53,569 nucleotides of DNA from Planctomycetota bacterium (GTDB lineage: Bacteria; Planctomycetota; Phycisphaerae; Phycisphaerales; SM1A02), in assembly GCA_024226535.1 (NCBI GenBank), contig JAAELP010000039.1, positions 1 through 53,569 of the forward strand, read 5' to 3'. The translations under genes were made by a program, and so were the position numbers. Of this stretch, positions 15,900 through 24,553 are shown in pieces. The notes below the pieces were generated by a model. That model worked only from the letters and a program-made list of their open reading frames with translations. It was not told where the DNA came from and did not search any database. Every line of letters starts with the position of its first letter. Within the stretch, counting starts at the first letter, position 1.

Positions 15900-17021
15900 T
15901 CACGCCTCGCGAACGACCGCTTCGACCACCGCATCGGAGAGCTTCATCGCCTCGTCGGCGAAGGCGCTGAAGTAGTCGCCGACGTCGTCGAAGAGCGCGT
16001 GGAAGGCGGCGCGGTCGCCGTCGGAGATGACGTCCTCGAGACGCTGGGCCGCGTCGCGGAAGTGGCGGCGCACGGACGAGCCCTGCGGGTTGGTCATCTC
16101 GATCTCCGCGTAGAGGTCCGGGGCCTGCGCGAAGAGACGGCCGACGAAGGCCAGCTCGAGCCGGTAGATCGGGCTCGTGAAGCGCAGGCTCTCTTCGACC
16201 GAGACGCCGCTGCGTCGCAGCGCCTCGCCCATGACGAGCGTGGAGAAGTGCACGAGCACCTGGACCACGGCCATCATGCGATCGTGGGCGGCGGGCGTCG
16301 TCTCGATCAGCTCGCAGCCCATGCGTCGCAGTTCACCGAGCAGCCACTCGGCGCGGGGGCCGGTACGCAGCGGGCAGACGCAGACCTTCTGGCGGCGGAG
16401 CGAACGCACGGTGGGCCCGAACATCGGGTGCAGGCCGAGGATCTCGCCGGGGCACGCTCGCTCCATCGCGCCGCAGATCTCTTCCTTGAGGCTGTTGACG
16501 TCGCAGAGCAGGGCGTCGGCGCGCACGTGCGGGCCCAGTTCCTCGGCCACGGCGCGGCAGTCGGCCATGGGGACCGCGAGGATCACCACGTCCGCCGCGG
16601 CGACGGCGTCCGAGCGATCGCGCCCGTCACCGGCCTCGAGCACGTCGATCCGGTGCCCGCGCGGCGAGAACGCCTCCGCGAGCTTCCGGCCCATGCGTCC
16701 GGCGCCACCCACGATCAGCATGCGAACCGAGTCCTCCGCGGACGCCGGCTCGCGCAAGGCCGCCTCCTGGATCTCGTGCGACGACTCCAGGAGCACCGCC
16801 ATGAGACCGCGAGCCGTCCGCGGAGCGAGCCCCGCGTCGGCGGCCAGGGCGCGAAAGCGATCCACGACGGCGCGCTCGCGATCGCGATCGAAGAGCCCCC
16901 CGCTCCCGCCCGCCTTCGCGGCGGCGATCCGCTCGATGACCCGGTTCCTGCGAACGGCGGTCTCGAGAAGCGATCGGTCGATGGCGTCGAGCTCGGAGCG
17001 GAGGTCGTCGAGGGTGGACAT
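15900..17021 (-). CDS. tyrA: Bifunctional chorismate mutase / prephenate dehydrogenase
   Basis: A 373-residue T-protein-type enzyme for tyrosine synthesis. Residues 1 to about 85 form an AroQ chorismate mutase helix bundle (LDDLRSELDAIDRSLLE, with RNRVIERIAAAK). Residues about 100-370 are prephenate dehydrogenase: MLIVGGAGRMGRKLAEAF (NAD-binding glycine loop from 101), and LHPMFGP with the catalytic His198, matching His197 of the E. coli enzyme. Size and order equal E. coli TyrA. It converts chorismate to prephenate and then to 4-hydroxyphenylpyruvate. The ATG start is supported by a TACACT box six bases before it. No regulatory ACT domain is visible. Confidence 0.92.
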   Translation of the reverse strand: MSTLDDLRSELDAIDRSLLETAVRRNRVIERIAAAKAGGSGGLFDRDRERAVVDRFRALAADAGLAPRTARGLMAVLLESSHEIQEAALREPASAEDSVRMLIVGGAGRMGRKLAEAFSPRGHRIDVLEAGDGRDRSDAVAAADVVILAVPMADCRAVAEELGPHVRADALLCDVNSLKEEICGAMERACPGEILGLHPMFGPTVRSLRRQKVCVCPLRTGPRAEWLLGELRRMGCELIETTPAAHDRMMAVVQVLVHFSTLVMGEALRRSGVSVEESLRFTSPIYRLELAFVGRLFAQAPDLYAEIEMTNPQGSSVRRHFRDAAQRLEDVISDGDRAAFHALFDDVGDYFSAFADEAMKLSDAVVEAVVREA

Positions 17022-17027
17022 GCGCGG

Positions 17028-17033
17028 AGTGTA
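17028..17033 (-). promoter_or_regulatory. Leaderless -10 box of tyrA
   Basis: TACACT on the minus strand, exactly six bases before the ATG. No Shine-Dalgarno sequence. Confidence 0.5.
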
Positions 17034-17041
17034 ACTGGTGC

Positions 17042-17072
17042 CACGGACCACGAGCGCAGCGAGTAGTCCGTG
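17042..17072. other. Intergenic hairpin between tyrA and asnB
   Basis: A 7-bp inverted repeat CACGGAC/GTCCGTG flanks GAGCGCAGCGAG in the divergent spacer. It could be an operator-like site or a repeat remnant. It has no T-run and does not sit at a gene end. Confidence 0.4.
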
Positions 17073-17110
17073 CTCGGTCGTCCGAAGTGAGACGGTCCCC
17101 CGTTTCCTGC

Positions 17111-17116
17111 TACCCT
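17111..17116 (+). promoter_or_regulatory. Leaderless -10 box of asnB
   Basis: TACCCT, seven bases before the ATG at 17124. No Shine-Dalgarno sequence. Confidence 0.5.
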
Positions 17117-17123
17117 GACCTCC

Positions 17124-18998
17124 ATGTGCGGGATCGGAGGCGTGCTGCGCACGGATGGGAAGCGCATTCCCGCGACGTGGATCAAAGCCATCGATGCGCG
17201 AATCGCGTACCGGGGACCGGACGGCGAGGGCACGTTCCGCGACCTCGTCAAGGACGACGACGGGAACTGCGTGGCGGCGATCGTCCTCGTGCACCGCCGG
17301 CTGTCGATCATCGACCATGCCGGCGGCGCGCAGCCCATGGTGTCGAAGCGGGGACGATCGGAGGAAGAGGGCCTCGTCGCCGTCATCTCCAACGGCTGCA
17401 TCTACAACCACCGCGCGCTGCGCTCGGAGCTGGAGGCGGCCGGGCACGAGTTCGTCTCCGACCACTCCGACACCGAGGTGCTCATCCACGGCTACCGCGA
17501 GTGGGGGCCGCAGCTCACCGATCACCTCGAGGGAATGTACGCCCTGGCGATCTGGGACCGCGCCCGCTGCTCGCTCGTCCTCGCCCGGGACTGGTTCGGC
17601 GAGAAGCCGCTGTACGTGCGTCACGGGATCGGCGCCAACGAGCGCATCCTCGCCTTCTCCAGCGATGCGCGGAGCCTCGCTCACCTCACCAAGGCCCGGC
17701 TCCCGGAGACCGACGACGGGTTCGTACGCGAGTGGGGCGATCGCTATCTCCAGCTCGGCTACAACCACGGCGGCGCGACCGTCTACGGCAGCGCCGAGGG
17801 CGACGCGATCGTCAGCGTGCCCCCGGCGGTCAGCGACACCATCGACATCCTCCTGCCCGAGCACGCCGACCGTCCGCTCGACGTCGACGCGGTCGAGACG
17901 TTGCTGGACAGCGCCGTCGCCGGATGCCTCGAAGCCGACGTCGAGCTGGGGTGCTTCCTCTCCGGCGGCGTGGATTCATCGCTCGTCGCGCTGATGGCCA
18001 AGCGACACCGCGACGACCTGCGGACGTTCACCGTCCGCATGTCCGACCGGCGGTACGACGAATCCGGGTACGCGAGCGCAGTCGCGAAGGCGATCGGCAC
18101 GCGGCACACGACGCTGAACGTCGCGCCGAAACCGGTGGAGGATCTCCAGTTCCTCGTGCGCACGCTCGGGCAGCCGTTCGGCGACAGCTCGATCCTGCCC
18201 ATGTACTGGATCAGCCGCGCCGCCCGCGAGCACGTCAAGGTCGCGCTCTCCGGCGACGGGGGCGACGAGCTGTTCCTGGGGTACGAGCGATACCTGGCGG
18301 CGCGGCATCTCGCGCGGTTCCACTGGCTGATGCAGTTACTTCCGCCATCGTTGCTGACCGAGACCCATCCGCGCTCGCTGCGGCACAAGCTCGGCCGGCT
18401 CGGCGACATGGCGCGCGACTACTCCGATCGAGGCATCATCGCGACCGAGTCCCTGTTCACCGGCGCGCAGATCGCCGAACTCACCGGGCGGGCGCCCCGG
18501 AGCCCCGCCCGCGTGCCGGCGGGCACCGACGCCCTGCGCACGCTGCGTCGCGCCGATCTCCTCGAGTACCTGCCCAACGACCTGCTCGTGAAGGTCGACA
18601 CCGCCTCGATGGCCACGGGCCTGGAGGTCCGGACCCCCCTGCTCAACCGCGATCTCGTACGCGCCGCCCTCGCGGCCTCGACGAAGCATCTCCTGCCACG
18701 GGGACGCCGCAAGGGCCTGCTTCGCGCCGTCGCCCGCCGCCACCTGCCCGGCGCCCTCGTGGACCGCGCGAAGATGGGCTTCTCCATTCCCATCGGCGAG
18801 TGGTTCCGCAACGACTACGGCTCGATGCGCACGATGCTCCTCGACCAGCTTCTCCGCTCGCGCGACCCCTTCGGCCCGGTGCCGCTGAAGCGCCGGGCGG
18901 TCAAGCGCATGGTGGACGAGCATCTCGCGCGCGAGCGCGATCACGGGCAGCGGTTGTTCGCGTTGTTGACGCTCTCGATGTGGGCGCGGATGGCCTGA
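17124..18998 (+). CDS. asnB: Glutamine-hydrolysing asparagine synthetase
   Basis: A 624-residue class II glutamine amidotransferase/ligase. MCGIGGV puts the glutaminase nucleophile at Cys2, which fixes the start exactly. The N-terminal glutaminase domain runs to about residue 215 (YRGPDGEG, HRRLSIID, YNHRALRSEL, DTEVLIHGYREWG). The synthetase domain follows, with the ATP pyrophosphate loop LSGGVDSS near residue 280 and LSGDGGDELFLGYERY. It makes asparagine from aspartate, glutamine and ATP in the cytosol. Some homologues act instead in cell-wall or exopolysaccharide amidation, which sequence alone cannot exclude. Divergent from tyrA across 102 bases. Confidence 0.93.
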   Translation: MCGIGGVLRTDGKRIPATWIKAIDARIAYRGPDGEGTFRDLVKDDDGNCVAAIVLVHRRLSIIDHAGGAQPMVSKRGRSEEEGLVAVISNGCIYNHRALRSELEAAGHEFVSDHSDTEVLIHGYREWGPQLTDHLEGMYALAIWDRARCSLVLARDWFGEKPLYVRHGIGANERILAFSSDARSLAHLTKARLPETDDGFVREWGDRYLQLGYNHGGATVYGSAEGDAIVSVPPAVSDTIDILLPEHADRPLDVDAVETLLDSAVAGCLEADVELGCFLSGGVDSSLVALMAKRHRDDLRTFTVRMSDRRYDESGYASAVAKAIGTRHTTLNVAPKPVEDLQFLVRTLGQPFGDSSILPMYWISRAAREHVKVALSGDGGDELFLGYERYLAARHLARFHWLMQLLPPSLLTETHPRSLRHKLGRLGDMARDYSDRGIIATESLFTGAQIAELTGRAPRSPARVPAGTDALRTLRRADLLEYLPNDLLVKVDTASMATGLEVRTPLLNRDLVRAALAASTKHLLPRGRRKGLLRAVARRHLPGALVDRAKMGFSIPIGEWFRNDYGSMRTMLLDQLLRSRDPFGPVPLKRRAVKRMVDEHLARERDHGQRLFALLTLSMWARMA

Positions 18999-19003
18999 CG
19001 CGA

Positions 19004-21313
19004 TCACTTCCCGCCGCTAATCCCGCGGAGGATCGACCCCGGCACGTTCCCGATCGCCTTGCCGATGTCGACGTTCGTCTGCGAGTTCTCGAACGTTCCA
19101 TGCGTGCGGATCGGCAGCGTGATCCCGGTGGGGATGATGCCGATCTTCTGCACCGTCGGCCCCAGGGCCGAGACGGAGACCTCGGTCTGGATGTCCAGCG
19201 TTTTCGCGCCGAGATCGATCTCGCCCGTATACGGCAGCCGGTGCTCGCCCGCGTAGATGACGAACTCGTCGTAGGTCACGACGCCGCCGCGGATGCTCGC
19301 CCTCATCGCCTCCACCGAGCCCGGCACCGTGGTCTGGCAGCGTGACGCCGAGGCGGAATCCGTCAGGCCGCCGAGCACGGCCTGGAAGATGCCCAGGGGA
19401 GCGAGGATGCCGGAGTGCGCGTCCAGCTCGGCGGCGCCGATGAGGATCTCCACGTCGGCATCCAGCCCCGCGAGATCGCCGTCGACGGGAATCTTCACGT
19501 TGGAGATGGTCGCGCGGATCGGCGCCGCCGTCGTGCAGATGTCCCCGAGCACGGGGTGGACGTAGGTCAGCACCTGCTCGCAAAGCTCGGGGCGTACCTC
19601 GAGCTCGGCGCGGAGCGGCCCGTCCGCGCGCGTGCGAACCACGCCGTCGGCGCGATCGAGGTTGATCTCCGCCCACCCTCCGGGCACCGTGAGGCGCGAC
19701 TCCACGCTGATCCACTGCCCGTCCTTCGCGGTGAGCGTCCCCTCGAGATCGGCCGTCGGCCCGATCGCCGCCACGAGCAGCCCGTGGGCACCGAGCACCG
19801 AGTCGTGGATGATCGTCGGCGTGTTCACCGCGTGCAGCTTCGCCACGGTCGTGCCGTCGGCGCGGGTGTCCAGGTCGAGCGTCATCTCCCCGATCTCACG
19901 TTTCTCCTCGCCGTCGATCAGGCTGAGCTGCTGGCTCGTCGCCTTGACGCGGAATCCGCCCCCGTCGAGGTAGGTGACCGTCACGCGACCCTTGAGCCGC
20001 TGGAAATCAACGTCCACGCTGGTCGGCGAGGTTTCCCCGTGCGCGGTGTCGGCGATCGTCACCGCGCCGGTCGAGCCGAGCAGCTCCTCGAGGCGGTCCG
20101 GTGCGCGGGCGAGCACGCGGCCCGTCTCCCGGACCGACAGGTCGGTCAGCTTCACGACGACGGTGGCCTCGATCCCTTTCAGGTCGAGATCCAGCTCGGC
20201 CTCGCCGATCCGTGTCGCGTCGTCGGATCGCTGGAGCTCGGCGGTGAAGGCCAGCGACACGCTCGCCTCGTCCGGATCGACCGTGCCCTTGCCCGCGAGG
20301 CCCGCGAGCGTCACGGTCTCGGCCAGCGCCTTGCCCGTCAGCGCCGCGTCGTCCACCGACACGGCGATCGGAATCAGCTCCGAGCCGGCGGTGAACGGCT
20401 CGACGTCGATCGACACCTGCGTGTCGCCCGCCAGCGAGAACGCGCGGTCGTCGTCGTCGTCGAGCAGCTCCAGCAACTCGGGGCGCACCTGGATCCGGCC
20501 CTGCCCCGAGTCGATCCGCATCGCGCCGTCCGCCCACCGACCGGCGCAGGTGATCTCCGCCCGCGGGCTGGAGGCGTCGAGCTTCATATCGAGCCCACCG
20601 TCGGTTCGGCTCGTGACGAGGGTGCCGACGATCGGACCGCCGGTCAACTCGCGAAGCAGGGCGGGCTCGAGCGCGGCGAACGGCGCGAGCGTGCCTCCCG
20701 GGAGGTCCTTGAGTTCGAGGGTGCCGTCGACCGCTCCGTGGATGCTCACGTCGGCCCCCGACGACCGACCGTCGAGGTCGATGGCGACCTTCCCCGCGGG
20801 CTCGTACGTGACCGTGCCCTTCAAGTCCTCCACCTCGATGTCGTCGCCGGACTGAGCCTGCACGCGAACCGACAGTCCGTTGACGCGCACGCGCATCGCC
20901 TGCGGCGTCGAGGTCTCGCCGCCCGCTTCCCGCTCTTTCGCGACCACGTCGATCCATGTCCAGGATTTGTCGGCGCCCCGGTCCACGTGCACGCGCCCGC
21001 CGACGTCCAGGTCCCATCCATCGACCGTGCCCCGCCACGTGTCGAGCAGACCCTCGTCCAGCGTCACGTCGAGGTTGGCGACCTCCGTGCCGTCGCCATG
21101 TTCGAGACGAAGCCCGCGGATCGCCTGCGGTCCGGTCCACGTCAGGTCGAGCTCCGCGATGGAGACGTCGGCGTTGACGCGCTTCTCGATCGCGCGAGCG
21201 AGCAAACCCGCCATCGGTCGGTCGACGATCGCCGGCGCGAAGACGATGAGCAACACGATCGCGACGAGCGCGACGACGGCGGCGGTGCGTTTGCGGGGAA
21301 GGCGTCTCGGCAT
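19004..21313 (-). CDS. AsmA/TamB-like membrane-anchored protein
   Basis: A 769-residue protein. A basic start (RRLPRKR) leads to one membrane segment (about 10-30), followed by a very long beta-rich periplasmic region with many short alternating strands, as in AsmA-like repeats. The first post-membrane stretch (VNADVSIAELDLTW and GLRLEHGDG) has the usual AsmA beginning. The end reads GDIDLGAKTLDI-like EIDLGAKTLDIQTEV and IRTHGTFENSQTNVDIG, close to the C-terminal AsmA pattern 'v.GtL.nP...pd'. Such proteins are thought to carry phospholipids between membranes. It lies 16 bases after the second DUF900 gene and has its own leaderless-type box in that gap. Confidence 0.75.
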   Translation of the reverse strand: MPRRLPRKRTAAVVALVAIVLLIVFAPAIVDRPMAGLLARAIEKRVNADVSIAELDLTWTGPQAIRGLRLEHGDGTEVANLDVTLDEGLLDTWRGTVDGWDLDVGGRVHVDRGADKSWTWIDVVAKEREAGGETSTPQAMRVRVNGLSVRVQAQSGDDIEVEDLKGTVTYEPAGKVAIDLDGRSSGADVSIHGAVDGTLELKDLPGGTLAPFAALEPALLRELTGGPIVGTLVTSRTDGGLDMKLDASSPRAEITCAGRWADGAMRIDSGQGRIQVRPELLELLDDDDDRAFSLAGDTQVSIDVEPFTAGSELIPIAVSVDDAALTGKALAETVTLAGLAGKGTVDPDEASVSLAFTAELQRSDDATRIGEAELDLDLKGIEATVVVKLTDLSVRETGRVLARAPDRLEELLGSTGAVTIADTAHGETSPTSVDVDFQRLKGRVTVTYLDGGGFRVKATSQQLSLIDGEEKREIGEMTLDLDTRADGTTVAKLHAVNTPTIIHDSVLGAHGLLVAAIGPTADLEGTLTAKDGQWISVESRLTVPGGWAEINLDRADGVVRTRADGPLRAELEVRPELCEQVLTYVHPVLGDICTTAAPIRATISNVKIPVDGDLAGLDADVEILIGAAELDAHSGILAPLGIFQAVLGGLTDSASASRCQTTVPGSVEAMRASIRGGVVTYDEFVIYAGEHRLPYTGEIDLGAKTLDIQTEVSVSALGPTVQKIGIIPTGITLPIRTHGTFENSQTNVDIGKAIGNVPGSILRGISGGK

Positions 21314-21320
21314 GCGTCCG

Positions 21321-21326
21321 ATGATA
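21321..21326 (-). promoter_or_regulatory. Leaderless -10 box of the AsmA-like gene
   Basis: TATCAT on the minus strand, seven bases before the ATG, wholly inside the 16-base gap after the upstream stop. It suggests separate transcription in addition to read-through. Confidence 0.45.
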
Positions 21327-21329
21327 GGT

Positions 21330-22697
21330 TCAGCTACCCCACGTCGATCGCCCGCCGCGGCCCTTGCTCGCCTCCTTCACGGCCTTCGGCGCCGGGGGAT
21401 CGCCGATCGGATAGCCCTCCCAGAGCGTCCAGAAACCGCTCTCCTCGTGGACGAGGGGACGGCCGTTCTCGACGCCCGGATCGCGATCGTCCCGGAGCAC
21501 GAGGATGAGATCCGAGAAGACGCTCGGGTTGTCGATGAAGTACGCGTGGCCGAGGAAGCTGGTCTTCAGCTCACAGTCCACCATCTGCAGTTCCGGCATC
21601 AGCTTGAGGCCGGCCTTCTGCTTGTCGGTGAGCATATCGCCCTGGAGATCTCCGAGACGCGCGATGCTGTCGAAGAGCCACTGGGCCATGCCGATCGCCT
21701 TGTCACCGGGATGCAGGTAGATCGTCAGCCGCTCCGGCACGAGTTGGAGCCGCTCGGCGCCGACGCGCTGACCGAGGACCTCCAAGTCGAGGTCCGGGGC
21801 GGCGAGGATCACGTGCCCGATCTTGAACTTCTCGCGGGTGTCTTCACCCGCTCCCCGTGCCTGTAGGTGCAGCTCGCGCAACGCGGACATCGCGACGTCG
21901 GTGCCGCGGCTGTGGGCGATGATGTGGATCTTCTCGACATCCGGCGCCGCGGCGAGGAACTCCAATGCGCTGCGCAGGTGGAAGATCGTGAACTCGCCGG
22001 ACTCGCGGTCGTAGTTGTACCCGCGCAACGCGTCCGGGTGCCCCGCCGGCCACGTGTAGATCATCGGAACCCCGACGCGGCCCATGAAGTGCCAGATCTG
22101 GCCCATCCGGTAGGCCGCGAAGTCGAACGTGTTGTTGTAGCCGTGCACGAACAGGTAGATCTCGCGGCGATCGGCGCGTTCGAGCCGCGCCGAGAGCAGG
22201 CCGGCGATGGCCTTGCCCGCCTCCTGCCGTGCAGCGAGGACCTCGGGATCCTCGCCCCGGACACCGTCGACATCGACCAACGGCGGATTGGACGCGGGGC
22301 CGCGCACCCGCTCCTGAACGTGCGTCACCTCGATCGGAACCTTCTGCTTGCGCTTGTCGGTGCGGCTGACGGCCACGAGGTCGTCCCACGACATCCCGTC
22401 GCCGATGGACAGCGCCAAGGTGCCGAAGCCGATCGACGGCGAACGCAGGTGGCCGTACCGCAGCGAGCCGTCCTTGGCGGTCTCCGGCTTGCGGTCGGTG
22501 ACGTAGAACATCTCCACGTCGCTGCTCTGGTCCTCTGGGGCGACGTTTGCGAAGGGGTTGTCCTCGGCGGCGACGAGGATGTTCGGCGTCGGCACCAGCG
22601 TCGGCCCGCCGCAACCGGCGACGGTGAACACTGCCGCCAGCAGAAGCGCGGCGGCCGGTCGCGACGCGTACCCGAACATGGCTTGTCTCGCGAGCAT
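21330..22697 (-). CDS. DUF900-type alpha/beta hydrolase lipoprotein (copy 2)
   Basis: A 455-residue paralogue of the 12227-13558 protein, aligning along its whole length (for example DGSLRYG, SW(D/E)(D/E)LV, FVHG(Y/F)NNTF, TWPAG, RDRESGEFT-like, AHSRG, DVAMSALRELHLQ, ENLTMYL/ERLTIYL). The lipobox is VAGC with Cys29. HGYNN starts at 185 and the nucleophile is Ser263. The C-terminal His motif is GHAYFIDNP. Probably a membrane-tethered esterase. Unlike copy 1 it has a normal leader: a TATGCT box about 37 bases upstream and AAGGGG before the ATG at 22695-22697. An upstream in-frame ATG exists but lies beyond that ribosome site. Confidence 0.82.
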   Translation of the reverse strand: MLARQAMFGYASRPAAALLLAAVFTVAGCGGPTLVPTPNILVAAEDNPFANVAPEDQSSDVEMFYVTDRKPETAKDGSLRYGHLRSPSIGFGTLALSIGDGMSWDDLVAVSRTDKRKQKVPIEVTHVQERVRGPASNPPLVDVDGVRGEDPEVLAARQEAGKAIAGLLSARLERADRREIYLFVHGYNNTFDFAAYRMGQIWHFMGRVGVPMIYTWPAGHPDALRGYNYDRESGEFTIFHLRSALEFLAAAPDVEKIHIIAHSRGTDVAMSALRELHLQARGAGEDTREKFKIGHVILAAPDLDLEVLGQRVGAERLQLVPERLTIYLHPGDKAIGMAQWLFDSIARLGDLQGDMLTDKQKAGLKLMPELQMVDCELKTSFLGHAYFIDNPSVFSDLILVLRDDRDPGVENGRPLVHEESGFWTLWEGYPIGDPPAPKAVKEASKGRGGRSTWGS

Positions 22698-22734
22698 GTG
22701 ATGGTCCCCTTGGATTCGCCCCTCTTCGCCCCCC

Positions 22735-22740
22735 AGCATA
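22735..22740 (-). promoter_or_regulatory. -10 box of DUF900 copy 2
   Basis: TATGCT on the minus strand. The 37-base leader contains AAGGGG near the start codon. Confidence 0.4.
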
Positions 22741-22767
22741 CCGCGTGCACCGCTCGTGCGGGCGTCG

Positions 22768-22773
22768 TACCAT
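22768..22773 (+). promoter_or_regulatory. -10 box of the LOG-family gene
   Basis: TACCAT, nine bases before the ATG at 22783. Divergent from the DUF900 copy 2 promoter 28 bases away. No Shine-Dalgarno sequence. Confidence 0.45.
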
Positions 22774-22782
22774 GGCCCCACG

Positions 22783-23505
22783 ATGAGCAACTACGAGAAG
22801 GACACGACCCCGTTCCTCGGGATGATTCGCGACGCGGAGAAACACCTCCTGGAGCCGCGGCGATCGCGCGGCGACGACCTCGAGAGCGCGGTGCGCGTCT
22901 TCCTCGAGTTCCTGCACGCGTTTGAGGAGCTGGACTTCGAAGGTGCGTGCGTGACCGTCTTCGGATCCGCCCGGTTCACCGAAGATCACCCCTACTACGC
23001 GCAGGCCCGCGAGGTCGGCCGGCGTCTGGCCGAGGCCGGGTACATCGTGATGACCGGCGGCGGTCCCGGGATCATGGAGGCGGCGAACCGCGGGGCCAAG
23101 GAGGCCGGCGGGCTGAGCCTGGGATGCAAGATCGTGCTGCCGCACGAGCAGAAGGCGAACCCGTACCTCGACAAGTTCGTCGAGTTCGAGCACTTCTTCG
23201 TGCGCAAGGTCATGCTCGTGAAGTTCTCCTGCGCGTTCGTGGTCATGCCCGGCGGCTACGGGACGCTCGACGAGGCGTTCGAGGTCGCGACCCTCATCCG
23301 GACCGGCAAGGTCGAGCAGTTCCCGATCGTCGGCCTCGGCGGCGCGTTCTGGCAGCACCTGCGCGACTTCGCCCGGCAGACCATGCTCGAAGAAGGCACG
23401 ATCAGCCCCGAGGACCTCGACATCATCCAGGGCGCCGCCTCGCCGGAGGAAGCCGTCGAGCTCATCCGCGCGGGCGCCGCGTGCCCCCCGAACCCCCGGG
23501 CTTGA
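22783..23505 (+). CDS. LOG-family nucleoside 5'-monophosphate phosphoribohydrolase
   Basis: A 240-residue Rossmann-type protein. The diagnostic PGGYGTLDE motif is at 156-164, with the matching RK pair at 141-142. GSAR (61-64) and MTGGGPGIMEAANRGA (from 90) form the nucleotide-binding part. LOG enzymes cleave the base-ribose bond of nucleoside monophosphates, including cytokinin precursors in plants; in bacteria they are often purine nucleotide hydrolases. It carries about 45 extra N-terminal residues before the fold, as in the larger TIGR00730-like subgroup. Cytosolic. The gene ends 19 bases before the DUF4105 gene, which has its own -10 box. Confidence 0.88.
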   Translation: MSNYEKDTTPFLGMIRDAEKHLLEPRRSRGDDLESAVRVFLEFLHAFEELDFEGACVTVFGSARFTEDHPYYAQAREVGRRLAEAGYIVMTGGGPGIMEAANRGAKEAGGLSLGCKIVLPHEQKANPYLDKFVEFEHFFVRKVMLVKFSCAFVVMPGGYGTLDEAFEVATLIRTGKVEQFPIVGLGGAFWQHLRDFARQTMLEEGTISPEDLDIIQGAASPEEAVELIRAGAACPPNPRA

Positions 23506-23512
23506 GTGGCGA

Positions 23513-23518
23513 TACCAT
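23513..23518 (+). promoter_or_regulatory. Leaderless -10 box of the DUF4105 gene
   Basis: TACCAT, exactly six bases before the ATG at 23525. It fits entirely in the 19-base intergenic gap. Confidence 0.5.
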
Positions 23519-23524
23519 GCCGGG

Positions 23525-24553
23525 ATGAGCGACAAGAAGTCCTGGGTGGGCCGGATCATTCCCTTCGTCGTGGCGTGGATGATCATCGCACCGGTGATCC
23601 TGCTGCTCACGACGTTCAACACGCTGTTCCTCTGGAACACGAGCCTGCCGTGGGCCCTCGGCCGGGGCGTCGCGTCGGTCGTCTTCGTGGGGGCGGTGAT
23701 CGCCGCGTTCGTCGCGCTGCGACCGCATCCGAAGGCCCTCGCGCTCGTCGTGGTCCTGATCCTGGGCGTCTTCGCGTGGTTCCACTTCCTCCCGCCCTCC
23801 AACGACCGCGACTGGCGGCCGGAGGTCGCCCAGGTGGCCCGCGCCGAGATCGACGGCGACCGGCTCACGATCGAGAACGTCCGCAACTTCCGCTACCGCG
23901 GCGAAGAGGACTTCGACGAGGAGTGGACGACGCGCACGTACGACCTCTCGACGCTCGAGAAGGTGGAGACGTACTTCTGCTACTGGGGACCGACGGACAT
24001 CGCCCACACGATGCTCACGTTCCGGTTCGCCGACGACGAGCAGCTCTGCCTCTCCGTCGAGGTGCGGAAGGAGATGGGCGAGGCGTACTCGCCGATCGCC
24101 TCGTTCTTCAAGAAGTTCGAGCTGGCGTACATCTTCGCCGACGAGCGCGACCTCGTCGCGCTGCGCTCGAACCACCGCAACGAAGACCTCTACCTGTTCC
24201 CGTCGCCGCTGCCCCCGGAGAAGGTCCGCGCCCTGCTCCTGGACATCCTCGCGCGGGCCAACAGCCTCGCGGACACGCCGGAGTTCTACGGCACGATCAA
24301 GGACAACTGCACGACGTCCCTGGTGAAGCACATCAACAAGGTGCGCGACGAGCCGATCCCGTTCAGCATCGACCTGCTGCTCAACGGGCACATCCCCGAG
24401 ATGGCGTGGCGACAGGGGAAGATCGGCGACAAGGACACGCCGTTCGAGATCGTCAAGGAGCGGTACGCGATCAGCGCCCGGGCGCAGGCGTACGGCGACG
24501 GCCCGGAGTTCTCGCGTCGTATCCGGGATGGCCTGGGGGCCGACTTGAAGTGA
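23525..24553 (+). CDS. DUF4105 membrane protein
   Basis: A 342-residue protein. Three hydrophobic segments lie in the first 85 residues (about 10-32, 42-62, 66-84). A soluble domain from about 95 follows, containing WGPTDIAHTML, YIFADERDLVALRSN, PPEKVRALLLDILARAN and the DNCTTSLVKHIN motif near residue 259. These are the marks of DUF4105/Lnb-type periplasmic domains, thought to be cysteine-peptidase-like. The enzymatic role is not established here. The stop overlaps the start of the haem protein (GTGA), so the two are translationally coupled and probably work together in the envelope. Confidence 0.8.
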   Translation: MSDKKSWVGRIIPFVVAWMIIAPVILLLTTFNTLFLWNTSLPWALGRGVASVVFVGAVIAAFVALRPHPKALALVVVLILGVFAWFHFLPPSNDRDWRPEVAQVARAEIDGDRLTIENVRNFRYRGEEDFDEEWTTRTYDLSTLEKVETYFCYWGPTDIAHTMLTFRFADDEQLCLSVEVRKEMGEAYSPIASFFKKFELAYIFADERDLVALRSNHRNEDLYLFPSPLPPEKVRALLLDILARANSLADTPEFYGTIKDNCTTSLVKHINKVRDEPIPFSIDLLLNGHIPEMAWRQGKIGDKDTPFEIVKERYAISARAQAYGDGPEFSRRIRDGLGADLK

